Shown here: one piece after another, positions 1 through 5,946 of the stretch
Layout of the letters: every line of letters begins with the position of its first letter
How positions within the stretch are numbered: position 1 is the stretch's first letter
From: an uncultured Ruminococcus sp.
GTDB lineage: Bacteria; Bacillota; Clostridia; Oscillospirales; Ruminococcaceae
Assembly: GCA_900752785.1 (NCBI GenBank)
Contig: CAADWP010000179.1
Span: 1 to 10,582, forward strand
DNA length: 10,582 nucleotides
Direction of reading: 5' to 3'
The notes under the pieces: model-generated
Databases searched by the model: none
What the model was told of the DNA's origin: nothing
The model's input: only the letters and a program-made list of their open reading frames with translations
Program-made: the position numbers and the translations under genes

Positions 1-5
1 AAATT

Positions 6-743
6 TTATACAACGATATATTGACTGCTTGCATATCCAACAATTCCGTTGTAGCTTATAACATACCAATTTCCTATTTGGCTGTTTATCATAACGGAAG
101 CTCCGTTAGGAACTGTACCGATGACCTTGCCGTTTATACCCGGATAATTGCGGATGTTGAGATTTGCACCGTTTGTGGAAACAGTTCCCCAGCGTACAGG
201 TCCAGCAGTAATAAATGGGATGCCGAAATAATCGCAGAGAGAACGTACGAGATTTTGCGCAATAATCTGAAGATTATTTTTCAGCCATGCTTCGTCAGCG
301 TAGTTGTCGTGATAGCCAAGTTCGCAGAGAACTGCGACAGCTTTAGTTCTCAATACTTCTCCAAGAGTATATGTGGGGACGGCTCTGACTTTATCAGGCA
401 ACGGATAGATTCCTTTAAGGTTGTTGGCAATAATGTTGGCAAGCTTTTCGCTGTCAGGGCTTTCAGGAGCATAATATATGTCAATACCTCTTAGCTTTCC
501 CGCAAGGTTTTCGGGAGCCGCATTTGTATGCAGAGCAAGGTGGACATCATAATTAGCCGAATTTGAATCTTGAATAGCGCCGTTTACATTTTTGCTCGGG
601 TCATTGCGAACATAAGAAATTCCGCTTGAACGCAGATACGGTTCCATTCTGTCAGCAAGCATATTCATGTAAAGTTCTTCGTTGCCGCTTGTTGCGTATT
701 GATTCCATTCCTGCGTTGAGGGACTCAGAAAAATTTTGGGCAT
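6..743 (-). CDS. N-acetylmuramoyl-L-alanine amidase (Amidase_3-like) with C-terminal SH3b domain
   Basis: Likely a peptidoglycan hydrolase that cuts the bond between N-acetylmuramic acid and L-alanine. The chosen start (MPKIFLSPSTQEWNQ) gives 245 residues and has an AAGGAAG ribosome site about 8 bases upstream. The frame stays open to 833, but those 30 extra residues are basic, unlike this family, and have no good ribosome site. Residues 3-175 resemble clostridial phage endolysin amidases: SPSTQ near the start, N21-E22-E23, H72 in ALHTNAA, and E141 in CELGYHDN; the Glu/His residues are candidate zinc or catalytic residues. The classic DPGHGG first-His motif is absent, as in this endolysin-like subfamily. 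Residues 187-245 form a bacterial SH3 wall-binding domain (LNIRNYPGINGKVIGTV, then GNWYVISYNGIVGYAS). No signal peptide is visible, so release by a holin, lysis or a non-classical route is possible. No phage genes lie beside it here. Family call firm, physiological role uncertain. Confidence 0.85.
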   Translation of the reverse strand: MPKIFLSPSTQEWNQYATSGNEELYMNMLADRMEPYLRSSGISYVRNDPSKNVNGAIQDSNSANYDVHLALHTNAAPENLAGKLRGIDIYYAPESPDSEKLANIIANNLKGIYPLPDKVRAVPTYTLGEVLRTKAVAVLCELGYHDNYADEAWLKNNLQIIAQNLVRSLCDYFGIPFITAGPVRWGTVSTNGANLNIRNYPGINGKVIGTVPNGASVMINSQIGNWYVISYNGIVGYASSQYIVV

Positions 744-850
744 AGAAAGACTTCCTTTCGTTAGATCGGGACGTGTCCGAAAAATCCTTTGTTTGATAAA
801 ACGCAGGATTATGTTCATTTTTATATAAGCCATATTTTCAGATACGCCGC

Positions 851-870
851 GGGAGATAATTCTCCTTTTT
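851..870 (+). terminator. Small hairpin with T tract
   Basis: GGAGA (852-856), loop TAAT and TCTCC (861-865) form a 5-bp stem followed by TTTTT (866-870). It has the form of a weak intrinsic terminator in the plus direction. No plus-strand gene is visible to its left, so it may be incidental or end a transcript entering from outside. Confidence 0.3.
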
Positions 871-976
871 CATTTTATGCTGACAATTAAAAAAATGTTA
901 AGGCAATCATTGTGCGGTGTTGCCTTAAATCAAGATGTGTTTTCAACGCAGTTTGAATTATTTTCATTTTATGCTG
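867..976. repeat. 16-bp direct repeat pair around a degenerate palindrome
   Basis: TTTTCATTTTATGCTG occurs at 867-882 and again, identically, at 961-976, exactly 94 bases apart. The segment between them contains the shortened palindrome at 898-928. This could be a local duplication or the long target repeat of an inserted element. No gene lies inside. Confidence 0.7.
898..928. repeat. Palindromic repeat, copy 1 (left arm partly deleted)
   Basis: Inverted arms TTAAGGCAA (898-906) and TTGCCTTAA (920-928). The right part, TTGTGCGGTGTTGCCTTAA (910-928), is identical over 19 bases to the right arm of the perfect palindrome at 1752-1792. Compared with that copy, about ten bases of the left arm are missing. 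It is therefore a decayed member of the same repeat family. Confidence 0.75.
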
Positions 977-1140
977 GCTTTTTCCTGCAAGGTGTAGTAT
1001 AATTAATACAGTTTAATCAATAAAACCACTGTGCTAAGGTAACTGATGGCTGTTGTTTACGGAGAGGGTGGTTCTATTGATTGTATAAAAATAATTTAAA
1101 TAATTGCACATTTAAAGTGTACATATGGAGGTAATTTGTT
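977..1140. other. Non-coding leader upstream of the Syd-like gene
   Basis: No gene longer than about 20 codons is seen here on either strand. TATAAT at 998-1003 is a possible -10 box but has no convincing -35 at the right distance. A strong ribosome site, GGAGGT (1127-1132), sits 8 bases before the ATG at 1141. A 17-codon frame starts at the ATG at 1046, but nothing else supports it. Confidence 0.4.
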
Positions 1141-1713
1141 ATGAGTATGAAAGAAGCTTTTGATACGTTTTTTGAGGAAATGACACAGAACTATTTGAAA
1201 GAACGAGGAATTCTGCCGCAGGCTCCATGCAATGAGAAGCGTCGTCCTACGGGATTGTTTCTATTAGAAACAAAAAACAGTGAGGGATATGCACAGTGGA
1301 AGCCGAAACTGCAGGATAAGCCAGTATCTTTTGATAATATTGAAAATAAACTTGGATTTAAAATACATCCACAAATTAAAGAATACTTTTCCACGTACTG
1401 GTTCCTTGCTTTAGAAGCGAAAATTTTGACAGCAGATAGTAAAATTTCGTTTACTCTTAGTGGAGTTACACAATATACTTCTCTCGAAGATGTTCTCTTA
1501 CACAATTTTAATTGCTCTGAGGCACACTATTTAAATGACCACAATTATTTCTTGCTTGGTACATTTTGTTCAATAGGCGGTGATGATAGTTTTCTTGTTC
1601 ATGTTAATAATGATACTGGTGAAGTAACTGCTGTAGAGGTTATGGATAAACGTTCCGTACATCTTGCGGACTCAATCGAAGAACTGCTTTGTAATATGAA
1701 AGGAATATGGTGA
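1141..1713 (+). CDS. Syd-like / SUKH superfamily protein
   Basis: A 190-residue soluble protein without signal peptide or membrane segment. Recalled from family knowledge, it lines up along its length with E. coli Syd (about 181 residues). Points of similarity are a Tyr/Trp-rich strand (YAQWKPKL, about 50-57), the helix-strand stretch FKIHPQIKEYFSTYWF (about 73-88), and the C-terminal block NDTGEV...KRSVHLADSIEELL (about 157-184). In proteobacteria Syd binds SecY. In Firmicutes, Syd/SUKH proteins are often immunity proteins for polymorphic toxins, a known family trend rather than something shown here. Start ATG 1141 has GGAGGT 8 bases upstream. The gene stands alone between two copies of a palindromic repeat, with no toxin visible beside it. 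It looks AT-richer than the dockerin genes, which hints at transfer. Family call fairly sure, role open. Confidence 0.65.
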   Translation: MSMKEAFDTFFEEMTQNYLKERGILPQAPCNEKRRPTGLFLLETKNSEGYAQWKPKLQDKPVSFDNIENKLGFKIHPQIKEYFSTYWFLALEAKILTADSKISFTLSGVTQYTSLEDVLLHNFNCSEAHYLNDHNYFLLGTFCSIGGDDSFLVHVNNDTGEVTAVEVMDKRSVHLADSIEELLCNMKGIW

Positions 1714-1717
1714 TTTA

Positions 1718-1792
1718 ATGTCTATTTTTGCTTGGGAAAACATTAAAGAAGTTAAGGCAACACCGCACAATCTTTGTGCGGTGTTGCCTTAA
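1718..1792 (+). pseudogene. Short 24-codon frame, possibly a truncated gene start
   Basis: Four bases after the Syd-like stop, an ATG opens a frame reading MSIFAWENIKEVKATPHNLC and then AVLP before a stop. Its second half, including the stop codon, lies inside the palindromic repeat at 1752-1792. It may be the 5' end of a second gene cut off by that repeat, or simple read-through with no product. Upstream AGGA at 1701-1704 is rather far from the ATG. Weakly supported. Confidence 0.2.
1752..1792. repeat. Perfect 19-bp inverted repeat, copy 2
   Basis: TTAAGGCAACACCGCACAA (1752-1770), a 3-base loop TCT, and the exact reverse complement (1774-1792). It shares its right arm with the copy at 898-928. 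It could act as a strong hairpin behind the Syd-like gene, though no T tract follows. It could also be fused terminal repeats of a small mobile element. AAACATT occurs at 1738-1744 and 1791-1797 around it. Confidence 0.85.
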
Positions 1793-1845
1793 ACATTGCA
1801 CAGGAATTAAGAATCTGTCCACACAGAAATTTTCTTATTTAGGGC

Positions 1846-1874
1846 TTGACAAATTAAATAAAAAAGAGTATAAT
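1846..1874 (+). promoter_or_regulatory. Consensus promoter of the GntR-ABC operon
   Basis: TTGACA (1846-1851), a 17-base spacer and TATAAT (1869-1874) match the housekeeping sigma-factor consensus fully. The start of transcription would fall near 1881, inside the palindrome described next. A ribosome site, AGGAG (1905-1909), lies 9 bases before the ATG at 1919. Confidence 0.9.
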
Positions 1875-1899
1875 GTATATATAGTATATATACATTATA
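1869..1899. promoter_or_regulatory. 31-bp palindrome over the -10 box, probable GntR operator
   Basis: TATAATGTATATATA (1869-1883), a single central G (1884) and TATATATACATTATA (1885-1899) form a perfect 15+15 inverted repeat. It starts at the -10 hexamer and covers the likely transcription start. AT-rich GTATA...TATAC operators are known for YtrA-type GntR repressors. Bound repressor here would block RNA polymerase, so self-repression of the operon is the natural inference. Confidence 0.8.
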
Positions 1900-1918
1900 T
1901 TTTTAGGAGTGTACATCC

Positions 1919-2302
1919 ATGGATCTTATAATAAGTAATTCTTCGGGAGAACCGATCTATAACCAGATAAGCTCCCAGATCAAAGCCATGATACTTGACG
2001 GCAGATTAAAGGAGGGGGACGCCCTGCCTTCAATGAGAAATCTGGCTCTACAGCTAAGGATAAGTGTCATTACTACAAAACGAGCCTACGAGGAGCTTGA
2101 AAGAGACGGCTTTATTGAATCTTATACGGGTAAAGGCAGTTTTGTTAAGACACAGAACAAGGAGCTTCTGCGCGAGGAACAGCTTAAACAGGCGGAAGCG
2201 CTTATTGCACAGGCTTGCGAAAAGGCAAGGCTATGCGGAATAACACTTGCGGAGCTGCATGAAATTATGGATATTGTATATGGAGGAGAGAATTATGAAT
2301 AA
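1919..2302 (+). CDS. GntR-family repressor, YtrA subfamily
   Basis: A 127-residue DNA-binding regulator and first gene of the operon. Residues about 10-77 are a GntR winged helix-turn-helix: EPIYNQISSQIKAMIL, DALPSMRNLALQL, then the recognition helix around SVITTKRAYEELERDG and the wing ESYTGKGSFV. Only about 50 mostly helical residues follow, with no large effector-binding domain. That short C-terminus marks the YtrA subfamily, whose genes usually sit in front of ABC transporter genes, as here. It probably binds the palindrome at 1869-1899 and represses its own operon until a membrane-acting or peptide signal relieves it; the inducer is unknown. Its 3' end overlaps the ATPase gene by 8 bases, which suggests translational coupling. 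Confidence 0.92.
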   Translation: MDLIISNSSGEPIYNQISSQIKAMILDGRLKEGDALPSMRNLALQLRISVITTKRAYEELERDGFIESYTGKGSFVKTQNKELLREEQLKQAEALIAQACEKARLCGITLAELHEIMDIVYGGENYE

Positions 2303-3173
2303 TTATGAAAACGCAATTGAGATCAGAAACGTTACAAAAAAATATGACGGCTTTACATTGAAAAATGTGAGTTTCAACGTACCAAAGGGCAGCATTATGG
2401 GATTTATTGGTCAGAATGGAGCAGGAAAGACCACTACAATAAGAAGTCTGCTGAATATCATTCCGATTAATGAGGGAGAAATAAAGCTGCTTGGGCTTGA
2501 CCATGTCAAAAACGAGTACGAGATCAAGGAGAGGATCGCTGTTGTTTTTGACGAGCTTCCGTTCCACGACGCTTTTAACGCAGCTCAGATGTCGAAGATT
2601 TTCAAAGGGATCTATAAAAAATGGGACAACAATACATATCTTAACTATCTGGAGCGTTTTCAGCTTCCTCAGAAAAAGAAAATAGGAAAGTTTTCAAAAG
2701 GAATGAAAATGAAGCTTCAGATCGCATGCGCGCTTTCTCACGGAGCAGAACTTCTAATTATGGATGAAGCTACTACAGGTCTTGATCCTGTTGTAAGAAG
2801 CGAGATCCTTGATATTTTTCTTGAATATCTTCAGGACGAAAGTCACAGTATTCTCATGAGCTCTCATATTACCAGCGATCTCGAAAAAATTGCCGACAGC
2901 GTAACATTTATCGACCGCGGAGAAATTCTCGTTTCAGGCTACAAGGACGATATTCTCGAAAATCACGGTATTATAAAGTGCAGCCGCAAGGATTATAAGG
3001 AGATAAGTCCCTCCGACTTTATTAGCGCGCGTCTTAACGACTTCGGAGCAGAGGTCATGGTTGCTGATAAACAGGCGATAAGCCGCAAATATCCGGGACT
3101 CGTGATCGACAGTGTGTCACTTGAGGACATAATGGTCTATTATGTAAATAAAGGAAAAAAGGAGTGGTCGTGA
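2295..3173 (+). CDS. ABC transporter ATP-binding protein
   Basis: A 292-residue cytoplasmic ATPase that should power the membrane proteins encoded next. The motifs are Walker A GQNGAGKTT (39-47), a signature of variant form FSKGM (133-137) instead of LSGGQ, Walker B LLIMDE (153-158) followed by TTGLDP (161-165 region), and the switch histidine H191 in SSHI. The Q-loop position reads FDELPF near 85-90, without an obvious glutamine, as in some YtrB-like ATPases. About 80 residues after the switch form a C-terminal extension common in ABC-2 exporters. The start at 2295 is chosen because GGAGGAG lies a few bases upstream; the frame also opens at 2247, inside the GntR gene, without a good ribosome site. 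It overlaps the repressor gene by 8 bases and the next gene by 1. Confidence 0.93.
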   Translation: MNNYENAIEIRNVTKKYDGFTLKNVSFNVPKGSIMGFIGQNGAGKTTTIRSLLNIIPINEGEIKLLGLDHVKNEYEIKERIAVVFDELPFHDAFNAAQMSKIFKGIYKKWDNNTYLNYLERFQLPQKKKIGKFSKGMKMKLQIACALSHGAELLIMDEATTGLDPVVRSEILDIFLEYLQDESHSILMSSHITSDLEKIADSVTFIDRGEILVSGYKDDILENHGIIKCSRKDYKEISPSDFISARLNDFGAEVMVADKQAISRKYPGLVIDSVSLEDIMVYYVNKGKKEWS

Positions 3174-3973
3174 TGTCGGGGAAAATGAGGTCGCTCGTCT
3201 ACCGCGAGTTAGCGCTGTCAAAGAAATACTACACGGTCACAGCTATCGCATTTCTGCTGTTTACAGGATTTTTCTGGCTGATAAATATGAGCTTTGAATT
3301 CGGAAACCTGTCAAAGATATCAATGGAAGATTCCGAAGAAGCGGCGGTGCTGGATATGATGAAACAGATAATTTTCTTCATGTCCGTTTATATGCCGCCG
3401 TTTATGCTGGGAATGCTTATCAAAGAACCGGGTATTGTGATATCCGATATAAGAAGCAGGTGGAAAACATATTCCCATGCACTCCCCGTGACTCCCATGC
3501 AAAAATTGGCAGTAAAATATATTATTAAGATCTTCATGCTTGCTGCTGCGTTGTCTGTCAGCATACTGAACAGCTGGCTTTTCTGTATCGCTTCTGACAG
3601 AAAGATGACATCAGACATGATAATAACGTATATCTGGATCATAAATTTATGGCTTATAGCCGATACTATCACTATGCCGTTTATGCTTCGCGCAAACACT
3701 GAAAAGGGAGTAATGCTCTCAAATGCCTCAGCCATAATTGCAATTATTCCTGCATTCGCGGGTCAGTTACTCTTGAAATCCGAATTAAAGAGGAGGTCGG
3801 AAGGGTATTCGCAGGAACTAAAGGATTCGCCATTATTTATGCTGCAGCTTCTAAAGGAGATCATTTCTGATTTCATTGATAAGATAGATGTGCTGGCCGT
3901 TCCCGTAATGTTCATTCTTCTTGCGGCAGGCTTTTTCGTGAATTTTACAATGATAAAAAGGAGGGAAAGGTAA
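3173..3973 (+). CDS. ABC-2 type transporter membrane protein (first of two)
   Basis: A 266-residue integral membrane protein with about six hydrophobic segments: FLLFTGFFWLI near the start, IIFFMSVYMPPFMLGML, KIFMLAAALSVSIL, TYIWIINLWLIADT, ASAIIAIIPAFAGQLL and VPVMFILLAAGFFVNF at the end. This fits the ABC-2 permease group that pairs with YtrB-like ATPases. The ATG at 3173 overlaps the ATPase stop by one base (TGATG) and has AAGGAG about 8 bases upstream, better than a GTG at 3164. The loop after the second segment (PGIVISDIRSRWKTYSHALP) is a typical cytoplasmic coupling region of this group. With the next gene it probably forms a heterodimeric channel. Substrate unknown. Confidence 0.82.
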   Translation: MSGKMRSLVYRELALSKKYYTVTAIAFLLFTGFFWLINMSFEFGNLSKISMEDSEEAAVLDMMKQIIFFMSVYMPPFMLGMLIKEPGIVISDIRSRWKTYSHALPVTPMQKLAVKYIIKIFMLAAALSVSILNSWLFCIASDRKMTSDMIITYIWIINLWLIADTITMPFMLRANTEKGVMLSNASAIIAIIPAFAGQLLLKSELKRRSEGYSQELKDSPLFMLQLLKEIISDFIDKIDVLAVPVMFILLAAGFFVNFTMIKRRER

Positions 3974-4734
3974 TGAAAGGACTTATTTATAAAAATATTA
4001 TTCTGAACAAGCTGTATTTCATTATTTCTGCTGCAGTTCCAACGCTTTTTGGGATGTTTTTGATATTAGCGTTCTGTTTATCAGGCGATGACGCTAAGGC
4101 GGAGCTGGAGAGCTTCGCCGATGGAAGTATGATTTTGATGCTTTTTATTTTATTCGGAGCATTTATCGCATTTATGACGCAAAGCAATACTATTGGCTGT
4201 GACGAAACGAAAAAGTGGGCATATTTTATCACCTCGTCTCCGCGCGGAGTTAAGGGACAGGTATTAAGCCAGTATTCGTCGATTTTTCTTTTGAGCCTTA
4301 TTACTGCGGCGTCATCACTTGTGGCTGAGCTGCTCGCTGCTGTGATCGTAAAGGTTTCTACAGGCGAAAATTTTGAAATAGATTTAAGGATAATTGCAGG
4401 TCTTTTCTTTGTAATGGTCTTTTTAAACGCATTGGAGCTGCCTTTCCTGTTCCGATTCGGAAGCAAGCGCGGCGCATTCGTGAAAATGATAATGGGATTG
4501 ATCCTTATTATTGCAATTATGATCTATCTGCTTTTCGGACCTCTGCCCGATGATATGGATTCCTTTATGGAGGCGGTCATGAAAGCCGTTGATGAATTTC
4601 GTCACGGCAGAACTCCAAAGGTCGTCAAGATCATTTGCCGGGCTTTCCCGTTTGTTTCTTTGGGAGCGTATGCAGGATCGTACTTTATATCCTGCAAGGT
4701 CTATCTTAAAGGAGTTGAAAATTACGATAAATAA
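3973..4734 (+). CDS. ABC-2 type transporter membrane protein (second of two)
   Basis: A 253-residue membrane protein with about six hydrophobic segments: LYFIISAAVPTLFGMFLIL, MILMLFILFGAFIAFM, SIFLLSLITAASSLVAELL, IIAGLFFVMVFLNALEL, MIMGLILIIAIMIYLLF and a last one near FPFVSLGAYAGSYFI. It shares size, N-terminal layout and the 'TKKWAYFITSSPRG' type cytoplasmic loop with the preceding protein and with ABC2_membrane_5-type permeases. The ATG overlaps the previous stop by one base (TAATG), preceded by a GGGAAAGG-type ribosome site. It is the last gene of the operon. The order repressor, ATPase, two permeases recalls part of the staphylococcal Pmt and bacillar Ytr systems, so export of, or defence against, membrane-active peptides is possible but not shown. 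Confidence 0.82.
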   Translation: MKGLIYKNIILNKLYFIISAAVPTLFGMFLILAFCLSGDDAKAELESFADGSMILMLFILFGAFIAFMTQSNTIGCDETKKWAYFITSSPRGVKGQVLSQYSSIFLLSLITAASSLVAELLAAVIVKVSTGENFEIDLRIIAGLFFVMVFLNALELPFLFRFGSKRGAFVKMIMGLILIIAIMIYLLFGPLPDDMDSFMEAVMKAVDEFRHGRTPKVVKIICRAFPFVSLGAYAGSYFISCKVYLKGVENYDK

Positions 4735-4759
4735 CTGTAAAAATCAGCGATAAATAACT
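4725..4759. repeat. 12-bp direct repeat at the operon end
   Basis: CGATAAATAACT at 4725-4736, spanning the stop codon of the last permease gene, is repeated exactly at 4748-4759. The period is 23 bases. It looks like a slip duplication of the gene end. No convincing GC-rich terminator follows the operon. Confidence 0.6.
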
Positions 4760-4824
4760 AAAAAAATAGATCCTTTTTAAAAATAGGCTTTATTTATACT
4801 TTAAGTAAATTGAAATATAAACTT

Positions 4825-4853
4825 TTTGTGAATATATGTAAACCGTTTGTGAA
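4825..4853. promoter_or_regulatory. Paired TTTGTGAA direct repeats, possible activator site
   Basis: TTTGTGAA at 4825-4832 and 4846-4853 start exactly 21 bases apart, two helical turns, and end 17 bases before the -35 box of the CAP gene. Direct repeats placed like this are often sites for an activator bound on one DNA face. No regulator can be named. Confidence 0.3.
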
Positions 4854-4869
4854 CGAGACTTTATTTAAC

Positions 4870-4899
4870 TTTACACTTTCGGGTTAAATATGCTATTAT
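4870..4899 (+). promoter_or_regulatory. Promoter of the CAP-dockerin gene
   Basis: TTTACA (4870-4875), an 18-base spacer, and TGC followed by TATTAT (4894-4899), an extended -10. The leader of about 85 bases holds a 7-bp inverted repeat, ACCGTTG (4924-4930) and CAACGGT (4951-4957). Ribosome site GGAGGTG (4978-4984) lies 6 bases before the ATG at 4991. Confidence 0.65.
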
Positions 4900-4990
4900 A
4901 TTGGCAGAGCAGAAAACATATAAACCGTTGAAAAAATAAATATGAATTACCAACGGTATATTTCTGGTCGTATTTACGGAGGTGCTCATT

Positions 4991-5773
4991 ATGATGAAAA
5001 TGGTTAGAAGATTCGCGGCAGTTATTTCAGCAGCAGTAATGATGGCGGTTTGCCTGACAGTAGGTTTCACAAAGAAAGCAATGGCGGCGGAAGAAGATAT
5101 TATGACAAAGGTCAGAGAGATCTCGGTTCTTGTAAACGAAGCAAGAGCAGAGGAAGGCTTAGAGCCTTTATATCTTGTTCCCTATATATGCGAGCTTGCA
5201 GAGCTTCGTTCAGCAGAAATTGTTGAAAAGTTTAGTCATACAAGACCAAACGGCGAAAAGTTCAATACGGTCGTTGATTACAATAAGCTTCCTTTCAATA
5301 AAATTTCCGAAAACATCGCTGCAGGATACTCTACAGCGGAAGAAACCTTTGAACAGTGGAAAAATTCGCCTTCACACTGGTCGGCTATTATGAATCCTGA
5401 CTATACTCATATTGGCATCGGTATCACTTACGATCCTGACAGCTATTATACATGGCACTGGACTCAGCTTTTTGTCAAGATCGACGGCGACTTGGAAGGA
5501 CAGGAGCTTGTTACAAGAGAAAATATCGCGCCTTCAATTCACATGGACAATTCGATTGTTCCTGCTTGCTTCGGTGATATAAACGGCGATGGTCATGTAA
5601 ACAGCTTTGACTGCATTATTCTTTCCAGATATGTTTTTGGCGAGATCCAACTTAATGATCTTCAGATCAGCAGCGCTGATGTTATGAAAGACGGTGAAAT
5701 AAATCTTGCTGACATCGTTACTCTCAGAAAGTATATCCTTGGCGAATACGATACGCTTCCCGTTACTGCATAA
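4991..5773 (+). CDS. Secreted CAP (SCP/PR1, YkwD-like) protein with C-terminal type I dockerin
   Basis: A 260-residue exported protein. Residues 1-32 are a signal peptide (basic MMKMVRR, hydrophobic core, probable cleavage after AMA). Residues about 42-163 are a CAP domain. Its candidate metal or active-site residues are H83 in FSHTRPNG, E107 in SENIAAGY and H129 in SPSHWSAIM, followed by the characteristic GIGITYDP and WTQLFV strands. Residues about 193-256 are a dockerin with two calcium-binding repeats, DINGDGHVN (196-204) and DVMKDGEIN (230-238); the latter has Met where Asn is usual. The dockerin should attach the protein to a cohesin on a scaffoldin, at the cell surface or in a cellulosome. 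The role of bacterial CAP domains is poorly known. The ATG at 4991 fits the ribosome site better than a GTG at 4982. It stands alone, with its own promoter and terminator. Confidence 0.9.
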   Translation: MMKMVRRFAAVISAAVMMAVCLTVGFTKKAMAAEEDIMTKVREISVLVNEARAEEGLEPLYLVPYICELAELRSAEIVEKFSHTRPNGEKFNTVVDYNKLPFNKISENIAAGYSTAEETFEQWKNSPSHWSAIMNPDYTHIGIGITYDPDSYYTWHWTQLFVKIDGDLEGQELVTRENIAPSIHMDNSIVPACFGDINGDGHVNSFDCIILSRYVFGEIQLNDLQISSADVMKDGEINLADIVTLRKYILGEYDTLPVTA

Positions 5774-5831
5774 GCAAAACAATAAATGAAGATATTTCCG
5801 TAAATATGATCCTTGCGTATCCCTTTGTATA

Positions 5832-5870
5832 GCCGCTTTCCGTTTTATGGTAAGCGGCAATTACTTTTTA
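5832..5870 (+). terminator. Intrinsic terminator after the CAP-dockerin gene
   Basis: GCCGCTT (5832-5838) pairs with AAGCGGC (5852-5858), with two further inner C-G pairs across one mismatch, followed by the T-rich ACTTTTTATTG. It separates the CAP gene from the pectate lyase gene. Confidence 0.75.
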
Positions 5871-5880
5871 TTGTTATTGT

Positions 5881-5909
5881 TTGACAAATGTTTTGCGTTG
5901 TGTTATAAT
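5881..5909 (+). promoter_or_regulatory. Strong promoter of the pectate lyase gene
   Basis: TTGACA (5881-5886), a 17-base spacer and TATAAT (5904-5909), with TG at 5901-5902 giving an extended -10. AAGGAGGA (5933-5940) lies 6 bases before the ATG at 5947. All elements are near ideal, so high basal expression is expected. Confidence 0.88.
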
Positions 5910-5946
5910 TATTTAAGTAAGTTTTTGCATAAAAGGAGGAAATATT

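Noticed and set aside
744..833. N-terminal extension of the amidase from the ATG at 833
   Set aside because: It adds 30 residues unlike the family start and has no close ribosome site, while the ATG at 743 has AAGGAAG at good spacing.
1046..1099. 17-codon frame upstream of the Syd-like gene, considered as a small toxin or leader peptide
   Set aside because: No proper ribosome site and no hydrophobic segment; no support beyond being open.
1728..1931. 67-residue plus-strand frame across the palindrome and promoter
   Set aside because: It runs through a perfect hairpin, a consensus promoter and the operator, with no ribosome site or family resemblance.
3987..4466. 159-residue minus-strand frame opposite the second permease gene
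   Set aside because: Antisense shadow of a well-supported membrane protein gene, with no start signals of its own.
4760..4800. A/T hairpin after the ABC operon considered as a terminator
   Set aside because: Only A-T pairs between A and T runs; no GC-containing stem.
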